Shown: positions 26,016 to 34,176 of the stretch, piece by piece
How the letters are laid out: every line of letters begins with the position of its first letter
Position numbering within the stretch: the stretch's first letter is position 1
Assembly: GCA_023390905.1 (NCBI GenBank)
Contig: JAEWBY010000050.1
Location: 1 to 55,274 of the forward strand
Source of the DNA: Pseudomonadota bacterium
GTDB lineage: Bacteria; Pseudomonadota; Gammaproteobacteria; Xanthomonadales; Xanthomonadaceae
Reading direction: 5' to 3'
DNA: 55,274 nucleotides
Translations under genes and position numbers: made by a program
The notes under the pieces: generated by a model
What the model was told of the DNA's origin: nothing
Database searches by the model: none
Seen by the model: the letters and a program-made list of their open reading frames with translations, nothing else

Positions 26016-26990
26016 ATGACGCAAGTGAATGGGTTTTTGAAGCGTTGGGCGGCGGCTTGCATGCTGCTGATCACTCCGGCGCTGGCATGGGCGCAGTCGG
26101 CCGACCCCAAGCGGTGGCAGCTGAACATGGGCCGGGGCGTGACCGAATCGGCCAACCACGCCTACGACGCGCACATGGTGGCGCTGTGGGTCTGCGTGGT
26201 CATCGGCATCCTCGTGTTCGGCGCGATGGGCTATGCGATGTTCAAGTTCCGCAAGTCCAAGGGGGCGGTGGCCGCGCAGTTCAGCCACAACACCACGGCG
26301 GAAATCATCTGGACCGTGATCCCGGTGGTCATCCTGATCGTCATGGCCTGGCCGGCGACCGCCAAGCTGATCGCCATGTACGACACCCGCGACTCCGAGA
26401 TGACCGTGAAGGTCACCGGCTACCAGTGGATGTGGAAGTACGAATACCTGGGCGAGGACGTGGAGTTCACCAGCCGCCTGGCGCGTGATTCGGATACCTT
26501 CCGCCAGTCGCGGCAGGTCGCCAGCGTCGAGAACAACCCGCATTATCTGCTCGAGGTCGACAACGAACTCGTGCTGCCGGTCAACACGAAGATCCGCTTC
26601 GTGATCACCGCCGACGACGTCATCCACGCGTGGTGGGTGCCGGCGCTGGGCTGGAAGCAGGACGCCATCCCGGGCATCGTCAACGAAGCCTGGACCGACA
26701 TCAAGACGCCGGGCGTCTATCGCGGCCAGTGCGCCGAACTGTGCGGCAAGGACCACGGCTTCATGCCGATCGTCGTGCGCGCCGTGCCGAAGGAAGAATT
26801 CCAGCGCTGGCTGGCTTCGAAGAAGCCGGCCCCGGCACCGGCCGCGCTGCCGGCTCCGGCCGCTCCCGACGCCGCACCGGCCGACGCCGCGCCCGCCGAC
26901 ACCGCACCGGTGGATGGCAGCGACACCGGCACGCCGGCTCCGCAAACCGCACCCACGAGCGAAACCCCCGCGCCGCAGGCGCAGGGTTAA
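26016..26990 (+). CDS. coxB: Cytochrome c oxidase subunit II
   Basis: Subunit II takes electrons from cytochrome c through its binuclear CuA centre. The 324-residue protein has a signal peptide (1-26), two membrane helices (about 53-77 and 95-115) and a periplasmic cupredoxin domain. All CuA ligands are visible: His204, then the loop RGQCAELCGKDHGFM with Cys239, Glu241, Cys243, His247 and Met250. The C-terminus is an unusual 50-residue Ala/Pro-rich tail. There is no fused cytochrome c domain (no CxxCH). Tightly linked to coxA. Confidence 0.96.
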   Translation: MTQVNGFLKRWAAACMLLITPALAWAQSADPKRWQLNMGRGVTESANHAYDAHMVALWVCVVIGILVFGAMGYAMFKFRKSKGAVAAQFSHNTTAEIIWTVIPVVILIVMAWPATAKLIAMYDTRDSEMTVKVTGYQWMWKYEYLGEDVEFTSRLARDSDTFRQSRQVASVENNPHYLLEVDNELVLPVNTKIRFVITADDVIHAWWVPALGWKQDAIPGIVNEAWTDIKTPGVYRGQCAELCGKDHGFMPIVVRAVPKEEFQRWLASKKPAPAPAALPAPAAPDAAPADAAPADTAPVDGSDTGTPAPQTAPTSETPAPQAQG

Positions 26991-27019
26991 TCGTCCGCTT
27001 CACGCAAGAGATCAAGAAC

Positions 27020-28633
27020 ATGGCCCACACCAGTGTCGATCATCACGACGATCACCACGGTCACCAGCAGAGCTTCATCGAGCGGTGGTTCTTCTCCACG
27101 AACCACAAGGACATCGGTACGCTCTACCTGATTTTCAGCTTCATCATGTTCATCATCGGCGCGGGCATGTCGGTGATCATCCGCGCCGAACTGGCGGTGC
27201 CGGGCCTGCAGTTCGTCAGCCCCGAGTTCTTCAACCAGATGACCACCGTGCACGCACTGGTGATGATCTTCGGTGGCGTGATGCCGGCGTTCGTCGGCCT
27301 GGCCAACTGGATGATCCCGCTGCAGGTCGGTGCGCCGGACATGGCGCTGCCGCGCATGAACAACTGGTCCTTCTGGATCATGCCGTTCGCGTTCACCCTG
27401 CTGCTGATGTCGCTGTTCCTGCCGGGCGGCGCGCCGGCCGGTGGCTGGACGATGTATCCGCCGCTGTCGCTGCAGGGCGGCGCGAACGTGGCGTTCACCA
27501 TCTTCGCCATCCACATGATGGGCATCAGCTCGATCATGGGCGCGATCAACATCATCGCGACCGTGCTCAACATGCGCGCCCCGGGCATCGATCTGCTGAA
27601 GATGCCGATCTTCTGCTGGACCTGGCTCATCACCGCGTTCCTGCTGATCGCGGTCATGCCGGTGCTGGCGGGCGCGGTGACGATGCTGCTGACCGACAAG
27701 TTCTTCGGCACCAGCTTCTTCAACGCGGCCGGCGGCGGCGACCCGGTGATGTACCAGCACATCTTCTGGTTCTTCGGTCACCCCGAGGTCTACATCATGA
27801 TCCTGCCGGCGTTCGGCGTGGTGTCGGAAATCATCCCGACCTTCAGCCGCAAGCCGCTGTTCGGCTACCAGGCCATGGTGTACGCGACCGCCTCGATCGC
27901 CTTCCTGTCGTTCATCGTGTGGGCGCACCACATGTTCACCGTCGGCATGCCGCTCGGTGGCGAGATCTACTTCATGTTCGCCACGATGCTGATCGCCATC
28001 CCGAGCGGCGTGAAGGTGTTCAACTGGGTCAGCACGATGTGGAAGGGCTCGCTGACGTTCGAAACGCCGATGCTGTGGGCGGTGGGCTTCGTCATCCTGT
28101 TCACCATCGGCGGTTTCTCCGGCCTGATGCTCGCCATCGTGCCGGCCGACTTCCAGTACCACGACACCTATTTCGTGGTCGCGCACTTCCATTACGTGCT
28201 GGTGACCGGCGCGCTGTTCTCGATCATCGCGGCAACGTACTACTGGTGGCCGAAGTGGACCGGCCGCATGTACAACGAGACCGCCGGCAAGTTCCATTTC
28301 TGGTGGACGGTGGTGTTCGTCAACCTGCTGTTCTTCCCGCAGCACTTCCTCGGTCTGGCCGGCATGCCGCGCCGCATCCCGGATTACAACCCGGTGTTCG
28401 CGGACTGGAACCTGGTCAGCTCGATCGGTGCGTTCGGCATGTTCGTCACGCCCTTCATGATGGCCTTCATCCTGTGGCGTTCGCTGCGTACCGGCGCCAA
28501 GGCCGACGCGCGCGCGTGGGAACACGCCAAGGGCCTGGAGTGGACCGTGCCGAGCCCGGCGCCGCACCACACCTTCACCACGCCGCCGATCATCAAGGAT
28601 GGCGATCTGGCGCACGGCGACGTGACGCACTGA
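27020..28633 (+). CDS. coxA: Cytochrome c oxidase subunit I
   Basis: This is the catalytic subunit of the aa3-type oxidase, reducing oxygen to water while pumping protons. The 537 residues form 12 membrane helices. Heme a ligands are His78 and His391, the heme a3 ligand is His389, and the CuB site is His254 with His303-His304; Tyr258 would form the His-Tyr cross-link. GHPEVY (Glu256) shows an A1-type D-channel. The N-terminus is unusually histidine-rich (seven His in the first 14 residues), possibly metal-binding. The ATG at 27020 is chosen because the conserved N-terminus starts there; the frame is open upstream only as an out-of-frame copy of coxB DNA. Confidence 0.97.
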   Translation: MAHTSVDHHDDHHGHQQSFIERWFFSTNHKDIGTLYLIFSFIMFIIGAGMSVIIRAELAVPGLQFVSPEFFNQMTTVHALVMIFGGVMPAFVGLANWMIPLQVGAPDMALPRMNNWSFWIMPFAFTLLLMSLFLPGGAPAGGWTMYPPLSLQGGANVAFTIFAIHMMGISSIMGAINIIATVLNMRAPGIDLLKMPIFCWTWLITAFLLIAVMPVLAGAVTMLLTDKFFGTSFFNAAGGGDPVMYQHIFWFFGHPEVYIMILPAFGVVSEIIPTFSRKPLFGYQAMVYATASIAFLSFIVWAHHMFTVGMPLGGEIYFMFATMLIAIPSGVKVFNWVSTMWKGSLTFETPMLWAVGFVILFTIGGFSGLMLAIVPADFQYHDTYFVVAHFHYVLVTGALFSIIAATYYWWPKWTGRMYNETAGKFHFWWTVVFVNLLFFPQHFLGLAGMPRRIPDYNPVFADWNLVSSIGAFGMFVTPFMMAFILWRSLRTGAKADARAWEHAKGLEWTVPSPAPHHTFTTPPIIKDGDLAHGDVTH

Positions 28634-28652
28634 TCACCGCGCGGCCTGATCG

Positions 28653-28787
28653 ATGAACGCTCCGATGCTCACGCCGGAAGAAGTCGCCCGCCGCCGCAAG
28701 GCGGTGGTGCGCACGGCTTGGCTGATCGGCGGCATCGCGCTGGCGATCTTCGTGCTGTTCATCCTGCGCGCGGTGCTGCTGGCATGA
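28653..28787 (+). CDS. 44-residue single-helix protein, cytochrome oxidase small assembly type
   Basis: A short gene encodes 44 residues: a charged N-terminus (MNAPMLTPEEVARRRK) and one membrane helix (about 21-44) ending RAVLLA. Its TGA overlaps the ATG of ctaG by four bases (ATGA), which strongly supports real translation. Small proteins of this size at this position, between coxA and ctaG, are known in proteobacteria as cytochrome oxidase small assembly proteins. Function is inferred from position only. It lies 19 bases after coxA. Confidence 0.72.
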   Translation: MNAPMLTPEEVARRRKAVVRTAWLIGGIALAIFVLFILRAVLLA

Positions 28788-29359
28788 GTACGCCGGCCGC
28801 CCGCAACGCCGGTCTGCTCAAGCTCGTCGGCGTGGCCATCGGCGTGTTCGTGCTGACCTTCTCGCTGGTGCCGCTGTACCGCATCGCCTGCGAAAAGGTG
28901 TTCGGCGTGCGGCTGGAGCAGGGTCCGGGCCAGGCGCGGATCGCCGAGGCAAGGAACGCGCGCACGGTGACGGTGCAGTTCGACGGTGGCGTCAATTCCA
29001 AGCTGCCGTGGGCGTTCCATCCGGAACAGATGACCATGCAGGTCGTGCCCGGCGAGCTGTACGAAGCCAAGTATTTCGCACGCAACGACGGCACCGATTC
29101 GATCGTCGGCAGCGCGGTGCCTTCAGTGGCGCCAGCTCGCGCGTCGGGCTACTTCACCAAGACCGAGTGCTTCTGCTTCACCGCGCAGACGCTGCAGGCC
29201 GGCGAAGTGCGCGACATGCCGGTGCGCTTCATCGTCGATCCGGATCTGCCGGCCGACGTGAAGACCATCACCCTCTCGTACACCTTCTACAAGAACGATG
29301 CGCTGACCGCCCGACTCGGTGCGGCCAACGCGTCCTCCGCGCCGCACGCGGCGCCCTGA
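28784..29359 (+). CDS. ctaG: Cytochrome c oxidase assembly protein CtaG/Cox11
   Basis: Cox11-type proteins insert copper into the CuB site of subunit I. The 191-residue product has one N-terminal membrane helix (about 12-32) with the conserved PLYRIAC motif (Cys36) just after it. The periplasmic immunoglobulin-like domain carries the copper-binding CFC motif (Cys129, Cys131) in TECFCFTAQTL, and MPVRFIVDPDLP near the end. All expected cysteines are present. Translation is coupled to the upstream 44-residue gene. Confidence 0.95.
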   Translation: MSTPAARNAGLLKLVGVAIGVFVLTFSLVPLYRIACEKVFGVRLEQGPGQARIAEARNARTVTVQFDGGVNSKLPWAFHPEQMTMQVVPGELYEAKYFARNDGTDSIVGSAVPSVAPARASGYFTKTECFCFTAQTLQAGEVRDMPVRFIVDPDLPADVKTITLSYTFYKNDALTARLGAANASSAPHAAP

Positions 29360-29388
29360 TTGAGTTTTAGGAACCCGGAAGACACGCC

Positions 29389-30264
29389 ATGGCCCACGCC
29401 TCGCCAGACGCCAACATCTACTACGTGCCACACAGCAGCAAATGGCCGTTCGTGGGCTCGATCGCCCTGTTCACCACGATGGTCGGCGTGGCCAGCTGGC
29501 TCAACGACGCCGCGTGGGGCAAGTGGACGTTCTTCGTCGGCATCGCGCTGCTGTGCGCGACGCTGTTCATGTGGTTCGGCGACGTGATCCGCGAGTCGGT
29601 CACCGGCAACTACAACAAGCAGGTCGACGTGTCCTTCCGCATGGGCATGGTGTGGTTCATCTTCTCCGAAGTGATGTTCTTCGGTGCGTTCTTCGGTGCG
29701 CTGTTCTACGCGCGCCAGTACGCGTTGCCGTGGCTCGGCGGCGAAGGCGACGGCGTGATGACCAACTCGCTGCTGTGGGAAGGCTTCAGCGCCGCGTGGC
29801 CGACCTCCGGCCCGGGCCAGGTCGGCGGCCACTTCCAGACGATTTCCGCCTGGGGCCTGCCGCTGATCAACACCCTGATCCTGTTGACCTCCGGCGTGAC
29901 CATCACCATCGCGCATCACGCGCTCAAGGCCGGCAACCGCACGCAGCTGCTGATCTGGCTGGGCGCGACCGTGCTGCTGGGCTGCACGTTCCTGTTCTTC
30001 CAGGCCGAGGAATACATCCACGCCTACAAGGAACTGAACCTCACGCTGGGTTCGGGCATCTACGGCTCGACGTTCTTCATGCTGACCGGCTTCCACGGCG
30101 CGCACGTCACCCTCGGCACGATCATGCTGGCGATCATCTGGCTGCGCTGCGCGCGCGGCCATTTCACCAAGGATGACCACTTCGGTTTCGAAGCCGTCGC
30201 CTGGTACTGGCACTTCGTCGACGTGGTGTGGCTGGGCCTGTTCCTGTTCGTCTACGTGCTGTAA
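29389..30264 (+). CDS. coxC: Cytochrome c oxidase subunit III
   Basis: Subunit III stabilises the oxidase core and sustains proton uptake. The 291-residue protein has seven membrane helices. Family markers include FRMGMVWFIFSEVMFF, LTGFHGAHVTLG and the C-terminal AWYWHFVDVVWLGLF. GGAAG about ten bases upstream supports the start. It is followed by an intrinsic terminator, so the coxB-coxC transcript probably ends here. Confidence 0.96.
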   Translation: MAHASPDANIYYVPHSSKWPFVGSIALFTTMVGVASWLNDAAWGKWTFFVGIALLCATLFMWFGDVIRESVTGNYNKQVDVSFRMGMVWFIFSEVMFFGAFFGALFYARQYALPWLGGEGDGVMTNSLLWEGFSAAWPTSGPGQVGGHFQTISAWGLPLINTLILLTSGVTITIAHHALKAGNRTQLLIWLGATVLLGCTFLFFQAEEYIHAYKELNLTLGSGIYGSTFFMLTGFHGAHVTLGTIMLAIIWLRCARGHFTKDDHFGFEAVAWYWHFVDVVWLGLFLFVYVL

Positions 30265-30275
30265 CGGCCGGCAGC

Positions 30276-30389
30276 AGGGAATCGGGAACAGGGAATTGCG
30301 CTTGCATTCCAGTTCCGGAAGAGAAGGCGACGGATTCGTCGCTTTCTTTTTTTGCTTCTACGATTCCCTACTCTCCATTCCCTGTTCCC
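30276..30389. repeat. Inverted GGGAATC-type repeats around the coxC terminator
   Basis: AGGGAATC at 30276-30283 pairs with GATTCCCT at 30362-30369, and GGGAACAGGGAAT at 30284-30296 pairs with ATTCCCTGTTCCC at 30377-30389. The arms enclose the terminator hairpin. The unit is related to the arrays at 7293-7333 and 43078-43147. Confidence 0.85.
30325..30353 (+). terminator. Intrinsic terminator after coxC
   Basis: Stem GCGACG-GATT-CGTCGC (30327-30342), extended by weak A-T/G-T pairs, is followed by TTTCTTTTTTT. This is a classic Rho-independent terminator 60 bases past coxC. Confidence 0.88.
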
Positions 30390-30395
30390 GGCCTC

Positions 30396-30614
30396 TCAAG
30401 CCCCCACGCCGTGCGGCGTGATCCAGCCCATGTAGATGGCCAGCGCGACCAGCAGGATCAGCGCGACCGACAGGCCGATGCGGCGGGTCAGCGCATTCAC
30501 GGTACGCTTGCTCTGGCCCTTGTCGACCAGCAGGTAGTAGAGGCCGGCTCCCAGGTTCCAGACGATCAGGATCAGGAACGCGATGATCAGCAGCGTCTTC
30601 AACGAATCATTCAT
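30396..30614 (-). CDS. DUF2909/twin-transmembrane small protein
   Basis: The 72-residue product has two membrane helices (about 5-28 and 47-66) joined by a basic loop (DKGQSKRTVNALTRR), the DUF2909 pattern. It runs opposite to the cox genes between coxC and SURF1, a position that is common in Xanthomonadales and Pseudomonas. It may take part in oxidase assembly, but nothing is established. AGGGG about seven bases before the ATG at 30614 favours this start over one six codons upstream. Confidence 0.75.
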   Translation of the reverse strand: MNDSLKTLLIIAFLILIVWNLGAGLYYLLVDKGQSKRTVNALTRRIGLSVALILLVALAIYMGWITPHGVGA

Positions 30615-30679
30615 GGCGGCCCCTGAAGGCATCGACTGTGCAGGATGATCAGCTTATCCCAAGCGCGGGGAAATCCGGC

Positions 30680-31426
30680 GTGACGCGGCGTCGCATGCCG
30701 GTGTGGGCCGGATGGGCGCTGGCGCTGCTGGTGATCGCGGTGTTCTGCAGCCTGGGCGGTTGGCAACTCGATCGCGCGCGGCAGAAGCAGGCGTTGCTCC
30801 AGACCACCGCGCGCGTGCTGGGCGAACGCCGTGCGCAGCCGTTGCACACCGCGGAGGATGTATCGCAGCGACGCGCCTATGCCTGGACCGCCGGCGAAGG
30901 TCGCTTCGTCCATGCGCCGGCGGTGCTGCTCGACAACCAGAACCGGCAGGGCCGGCCTGGCGTCCGCGTGTACCGCATGTTCCAGCCGGAAGGATCGCAA
31001 CAGCCGCTGCTGATCGAACTCGGCTGGCTGCCGCTGCCCGGGGATCGCACGCTGCCCGCGATCGCGCTGCCCGAAGGCGTGCAGCGGGTGCGGGGCCTGC
31101 TCGCGCCGCCGCCGTCCGGAGGCCTGGCCCGCGCGCTCGCATCGCGCCAGCCCGATGGCAATGTCCTGGCGACCGCGCTGGACGCACCCGCGTTGCCGAC
31201 GCTGCTGGGCGTGCGCGCGCTGCCGCCGCGCGTGCTGAAACTGGATCCGGCGCTGCCGCTGGGCTATGCGCGCGATCTCGACATCCTGCCCAACACGCTG
31301 TCTCCCGAACGCCATCTGGGCTACGCGGTGCAGTGGTTCGGGCTGGCGCTGGCGGTGCTGGCGACCGCGCTGGTGGTGACGTGGCGCACGCGGCGTCGCG
31401 GCGCGGGCAGTCGCATGAGAAAATGA
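30680..31426 (+). CDS. SURF1-family cytochrome oxidase assembly protein
   Basis: SURF1 (Shy1) helps place heme a in subunit I. The product has about 248 residues, with an N-terminal membrane helix (about 8-28), a periplasmic domain and a C-terminal helix (about 216-234), the standard SURF1 topology. Family-like motifs are SLGGWQLDRARQKQ, VLLDNQNRQGRPG and the GYAVQWFGLAL preceding the last helix. The start is uncertain: GTG at 30680 has GGGGAA upstream, an ATG follows at 30695, and the frame opens as GTG at 30638. Confidence 0.88.
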   Translation: MTRRRMPVWAGWALALLVIAVFCSLGGWQLDRARQKQALLQTTARVLGERRAQPLHTAEDVSQRRAYAWTAGEGRFVHAPAVLLDNQNRQGRPGVRVYRMFQPEGSQQPLLIELGWLPLPGDRTLPAIALPEGVQRVRGLLAPPPSGGLARALASRQPDGNVLATALDAPALPTLLGVRALPPRVLKLDPALPLGYARDLDILPNTLSPERHLGYAVQWFGLALAVLATALVVTWRTRRRGAGSRMRK

Positions 31427-31430
31427 CCGG

Positions 31431-32000
31431 ATGAGCTCATTGCCCCCCGATGCTTCCCGCGCACGCGGACGCTGGATGCTGGTCGCGCTGTTCGCACTGT
31501 TCTTCGGCACCGTGTTCGGCGCCGGCGTGCTGCGCTTCGCCGGATGGCAGCCGGCCGGCCACAGGAACCACGGTGAAATGCTGCAACCGCCGAGCGACGC
31601 GCGCGCGATCGTCCCGCGCCTGATCGATGGCGGCGCGTATGCATGGAATCCGGCCGAACGCACCTGGCGCATCGCGGTGGTCGCGCCGGAGGTCTGCGAT
31701 GCGCGCTGCAGGAAGCTTGCGCGCGATCTCGACAAGGTCTGGCGCTTGTTCGGACACAACGCCGATCACGTCGAGATCCTGTGGATCGGTCCGCTCCCGC
31801 CCGATGCGCCGATCACCGAAGCCCGCCGCCAACTGCAGCCCTCGCCGGAACTGCTCGCGCGCCTGCCGCGCCATGCCGATCCGGCCGGCACGCCGATCTA
31901 CGTGATCGACCCGCATGGTTTCGTCATCCTGCGCTATGCACCGGGCGCCGATCCCGGGGGCCTGCACAAGGACGTGTCGAAACTGTTGAAGCTGATGTAA
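31431..32000 (+). CDS. SCO-like thioredoxin-fold protein of the cox locus
   Basis: The 189-residue product has an N-terminal membrane anchor (about 14-34) and a periplasmic domain with a CxxxC pair (Cys89, Cys93) placed after a beta strand (WRIAVVAPEVC), as in SCO1/SenC copper chaperones. A second strand with YVIDPHGFVILRYAPG resembles the late part of the SCO fold. The conserved SCO histidine (usually in a Y..DHS-like motif) is not evident; only His165 of DPHG is nearby. It may therefore act as a thiol reductant for the CuA cysteines rather than carry copper. It lies four bases after SURF1 and 12 before ctaA. Confidence 0.7.
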   Translation: MSSLPPDASRARGRWMLVALFALFFGTVFGAGVLRFAGWQPAGHRNHGEMLQPPSDARAIVPRLIDGGAYAWNPAERTWRIAVVAPEVCDARCRKLARDLDKVWRLFGHNADHVEILWIGPLPPDAPITEARRQLQPSPELLARLPRHADPAGTPIYVIDPHGFVILRYAPGADPGGLHKDVSKLLKLM

Positions 32001-32012
32001 GGACTGACTGCG

Positions 32013-33164
32013 ATGAATGCCCGTTCCGCGCCGCGCCCGGCGCTCTACAAGCACTTCCACCGCATCGCGTGGCTGGCCGTGGCGCTCGCGCTGTGTGTGA
32101 TCGTGTTCGGTGCGTTCGTGCGGCTGTCCAATGCCGGACTGAGCTGCCCGGACTGGCCGACCTGCTACGGCCGGGCGACCTGGCCGCAGACCACGCATGA
32201 AGTGGTTGATCATGCCGCCAGCGCCATCCGCCCGTTCGAGACGCACAAGGCCTGGCGCGAGCAGGTGCACCGCCACATCGCCGCCACGCTCGGCGTGCTC
32301 GTGCTGACCCTGGCCCTGCTCGCCGCGCGCCGCCGCCGCTTCGGTCTGGCCGCGATCCTCGGCGCGTCCGCGCTGGTGGCCGCCGCCATTCCGCTGTACA
32401 TGCATGGCGAACACGCGGCCGCTTCCGCACTGGCGATCGTCGGTGAAGCGATCCTGCTGTTCGCCGCGCTGCGCTGGTCGAATCTGGATCTGGCGCGGGT
32501 CAGCGCGCTGACGCTGGCCGTGATCATCTTCCAGGCCCTGCTCGGCATGTGGACGGTGACCTGGCTGCTGAAGCCAATCGTCGTGATGGGGCATCTGATC
32601 GGCGGTCTGACCACGTTCTCGCTGCTGCTGTGGATGGCCTGGCGTGCGACCGATCGGCCGATCACGCTGGCCGATGCACGCAGCCTGCGCCGCTGGGTGA
32701 TCGTCGCGCTCGCGCTGCTCGGCATCCAGATCGCACTGGGCGGCTGGGTCAGTGCGAACTACGCGGCCGTGGCCTGCGGTCTGGATTTCCCGAAGTGCGT
32801 GGGCCAGTGGTGGCCGCCGGCGGACTTCAGCGAAGGCTTCGTGCTATGGCGCGGCATCGGCGTGGACTACGAAGGCGGCGTGCTCGATGGCGCATCGCGC
32901 ATCGCCATCCAGATGACCCATCGCATCATGGCCGTGATCGTCGCGCTCTATCTGCTCGCATTGGGCGTGCGCCTGTTCCGCACGCCGGGCATGCGCGGCT
33001 GGGCGTTCACCGTGATCGTGCTGGTGGCCTGCCAGTTCACCCTCGGCGTGCTCAACGTCAAGCTCAACCTGCCGCTGCACGTGGCGGTGGCGCACAACGC
33101 CGGTGCGGTGCTGCTGCTGTTCACCCACGTGTCGTTGCTGGCGCGGCTGCGCTCGCCCGAGTGA
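32013..33164 (+). CDS. ctaA: Heme A synthase CtaA (COX15)
   Basis: CtaA hydroxylates the methyl group of heme O to form heme A, the cofactor of subunit I. The 383-residue protein has eight membrane helices in two four-helix halves. Signatures are VRLSNAGLSCPDWPTCYG after helix 1 (disulfide-forming cysteines), EQVHRHIAATLG, QMTHRIMAVIV and VAHNAGAVLLLF, which supply the heme-ligand histidines. GGACTG-type spacing before the ATG is unremarkable. It is four bases from ctaB, so heme O and heme A synthesis are coupled. Confidence 0.95.
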   Translation: MNARSAPRPALYKHFHRIAWLAVALALCVIVFGAFVRLSNAGLSCPDWPTCYGRATWPQTTHEVVDHAASAIRPFETHKAWREQVHRHIAATLGVLVLTLALLAARRRRFGLAAILGASALVAAAIPLYMHGEHAAASALAIVGEAILLFAALRWSNLDLARVSALTLAVIIFQALLGMWTVTWLLKPIVVMGHLIGGLTTFSLLLWMAWRATDRPITLADARSLRRWVIVALALLGIQIALGGWVSANYAAVACGLDFPKCVGQWWPPADFSEGFVLWRGIGVDYEGGVLDGASRIAIQMTHRIMAVIVALYLLALGVRLFRTPGMRGWAFTVIVLVACQFTLGVLNVKLNLPLHVAVAHNAGAVLLLFTHVSLLARLRSPE

Positions 33165-33168
33165 TCGC

Positions 33169-34074
33169 ATGAGCCCGAACCGGACAAGCGTGTTCCGCCA
33201 ATACTGGTCGCTGACCAAGCCGCGCGTGGTCGCGCTGATCGTGTTCACCGCGATCGTCGGCATGTTCCTGGCGATCGACGGCCTGCCGGATCTCGAGGAA
33301 CTCCGCCGCGGTGCGCTGGGTTTCCTCGGCATCTGGCTGGCGGCGTCCAGCGCGGCGGCGATCAACCAGCTGCTGGATACCCGCATCGACGCGAAGATGG
33401 CGCGCACCTCTTGGCGCCCGATCGTCGTCGGCGAAGTGAAGCCGTGGCAGGCGCTGGTGTTCGCGCTGCTGCTGGCGGCGGTGTCGATGTGCGTGCTGGT
33501 GGTGTGGGTCAATCCGATCACCGCACTGCTGACCTTCGCTTCGCTGATCGGCTACGCGGTGATCTACACCGTGTTCCTCAAGCGCGCCACGCCGCAGAAC
33601 ATCGTGATCGGCGGTGTCGCCGGCGCCGCGCCGCCGCTGCTCGGCTGGGCGACGATGACCGGCATGCGCGGCGAATGGGACTGGGCGCATGCGTTGCTGC
33701 TGGTGCTGATCATCTTCGTGTGGACGCCGCCGCATTTCTGGGCGCTGGCGATCTTCCGGCGCGATGATTACGCACGTGCGCTGGTGCCGATGCTGCCGGT
33801 CACGCACGGGGTGACCTACACGCGCTGGCAGATCCTGTTCTACACCGTGCTGCTGGTGGAAGTGACCGTGCTGCCGGTGGTGTTCGGCATGAGCGGCCTG
33901 TTCTATCTGGGCGGCGCGCTGGTGCTGGGGCTGGTGTTCCTCTACTACGCGTGGCGGTTGCTGGATCCGCCGGACGACTTCTTCCCGATGCGCGTGTTCA
34001 ACTATTCGATCGTCTACCTGATGGCGCTGTTCGCGTTCCTGCTGGTCGATCACTGGTTGCCGCATTCGATCTGA
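33169..34074 (+). CDS. ctaB: Protoheme IX farnesyltransferase CtaB (COX10)
   Basis: CtaB attaches a farnesyl group to heme B to make heme O. The 301-residue integral membrane prenyltransferase of the UbiA superfamily shows the first aspartate-rich motif NQLLDTRIDAKMARTSWRP, the LKRATPQNIVIGG motif and HFWALAIFRRDDY. All are complete. The ATG at 33169 follows the ctaA stop by four bases. The frame is open further upstream in a cysteine-rich shadow of ctaA that can be ignored. Confidence 0.96.
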   Translation: MSPNRTSVFRQYWSLTKPRVVALIVFTAIVGMFLAIDGLPDLEELRRGALGFLGIWLAASSAAAINQLLDTRIDAKMARTSWRPIVVGEVKPWQALVFALLLAAVSMCVLVVWVNPITALLTFASLIGYAVIYTVFLKRATPQNIVIGGVAGAAPPLLGWATMTGMRGEWDWAHALLLVLIIFVWTPPHFWALAIFRRDDYARALVPMLPVTHGVTYTRWQILFYTVLLVEVTVLPVVFGMSGLFYLGGALVLGLVFLYYAWRLLDPPDDFFPMRVFNYSIVYLMALFAFLLVDHWLPHSI

Positions 34075-34144
34075 GCCGGTTGCCGCGGGCACGGCTGACC
34101 AGGCTTCGTCTTCGGAAGCCGGCGCGACATCCTGAAATGCCGGG

Positions 34145-34171
34145 TTGCGACTGAAGCCGCTCCTGCGACAT
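34145..34171 (-). repeat. REP-like interspersed element (GGAGCGGCTTCAG type)
   Basis: Read on the minus strand, the sequence contains GCAGGAGCGGCTTCAGTCGC, a form of the interspersed element I recall from intergenic regions of Xanthomonadaceae and Pseudomonas. Here it lies between the convergent ctaB and ppk2 genes. Only one copy is evident in this window. Confidence 0.55.
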
Positions 34172-34176
34172 CGGGA

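Noticed and set aside
26914..28656. 580-residue frame overlapping coxA in another phase
   Set aside because: It is very rich in Arg, His and Asp, and coxA has every expected metal ligand in its own frame.
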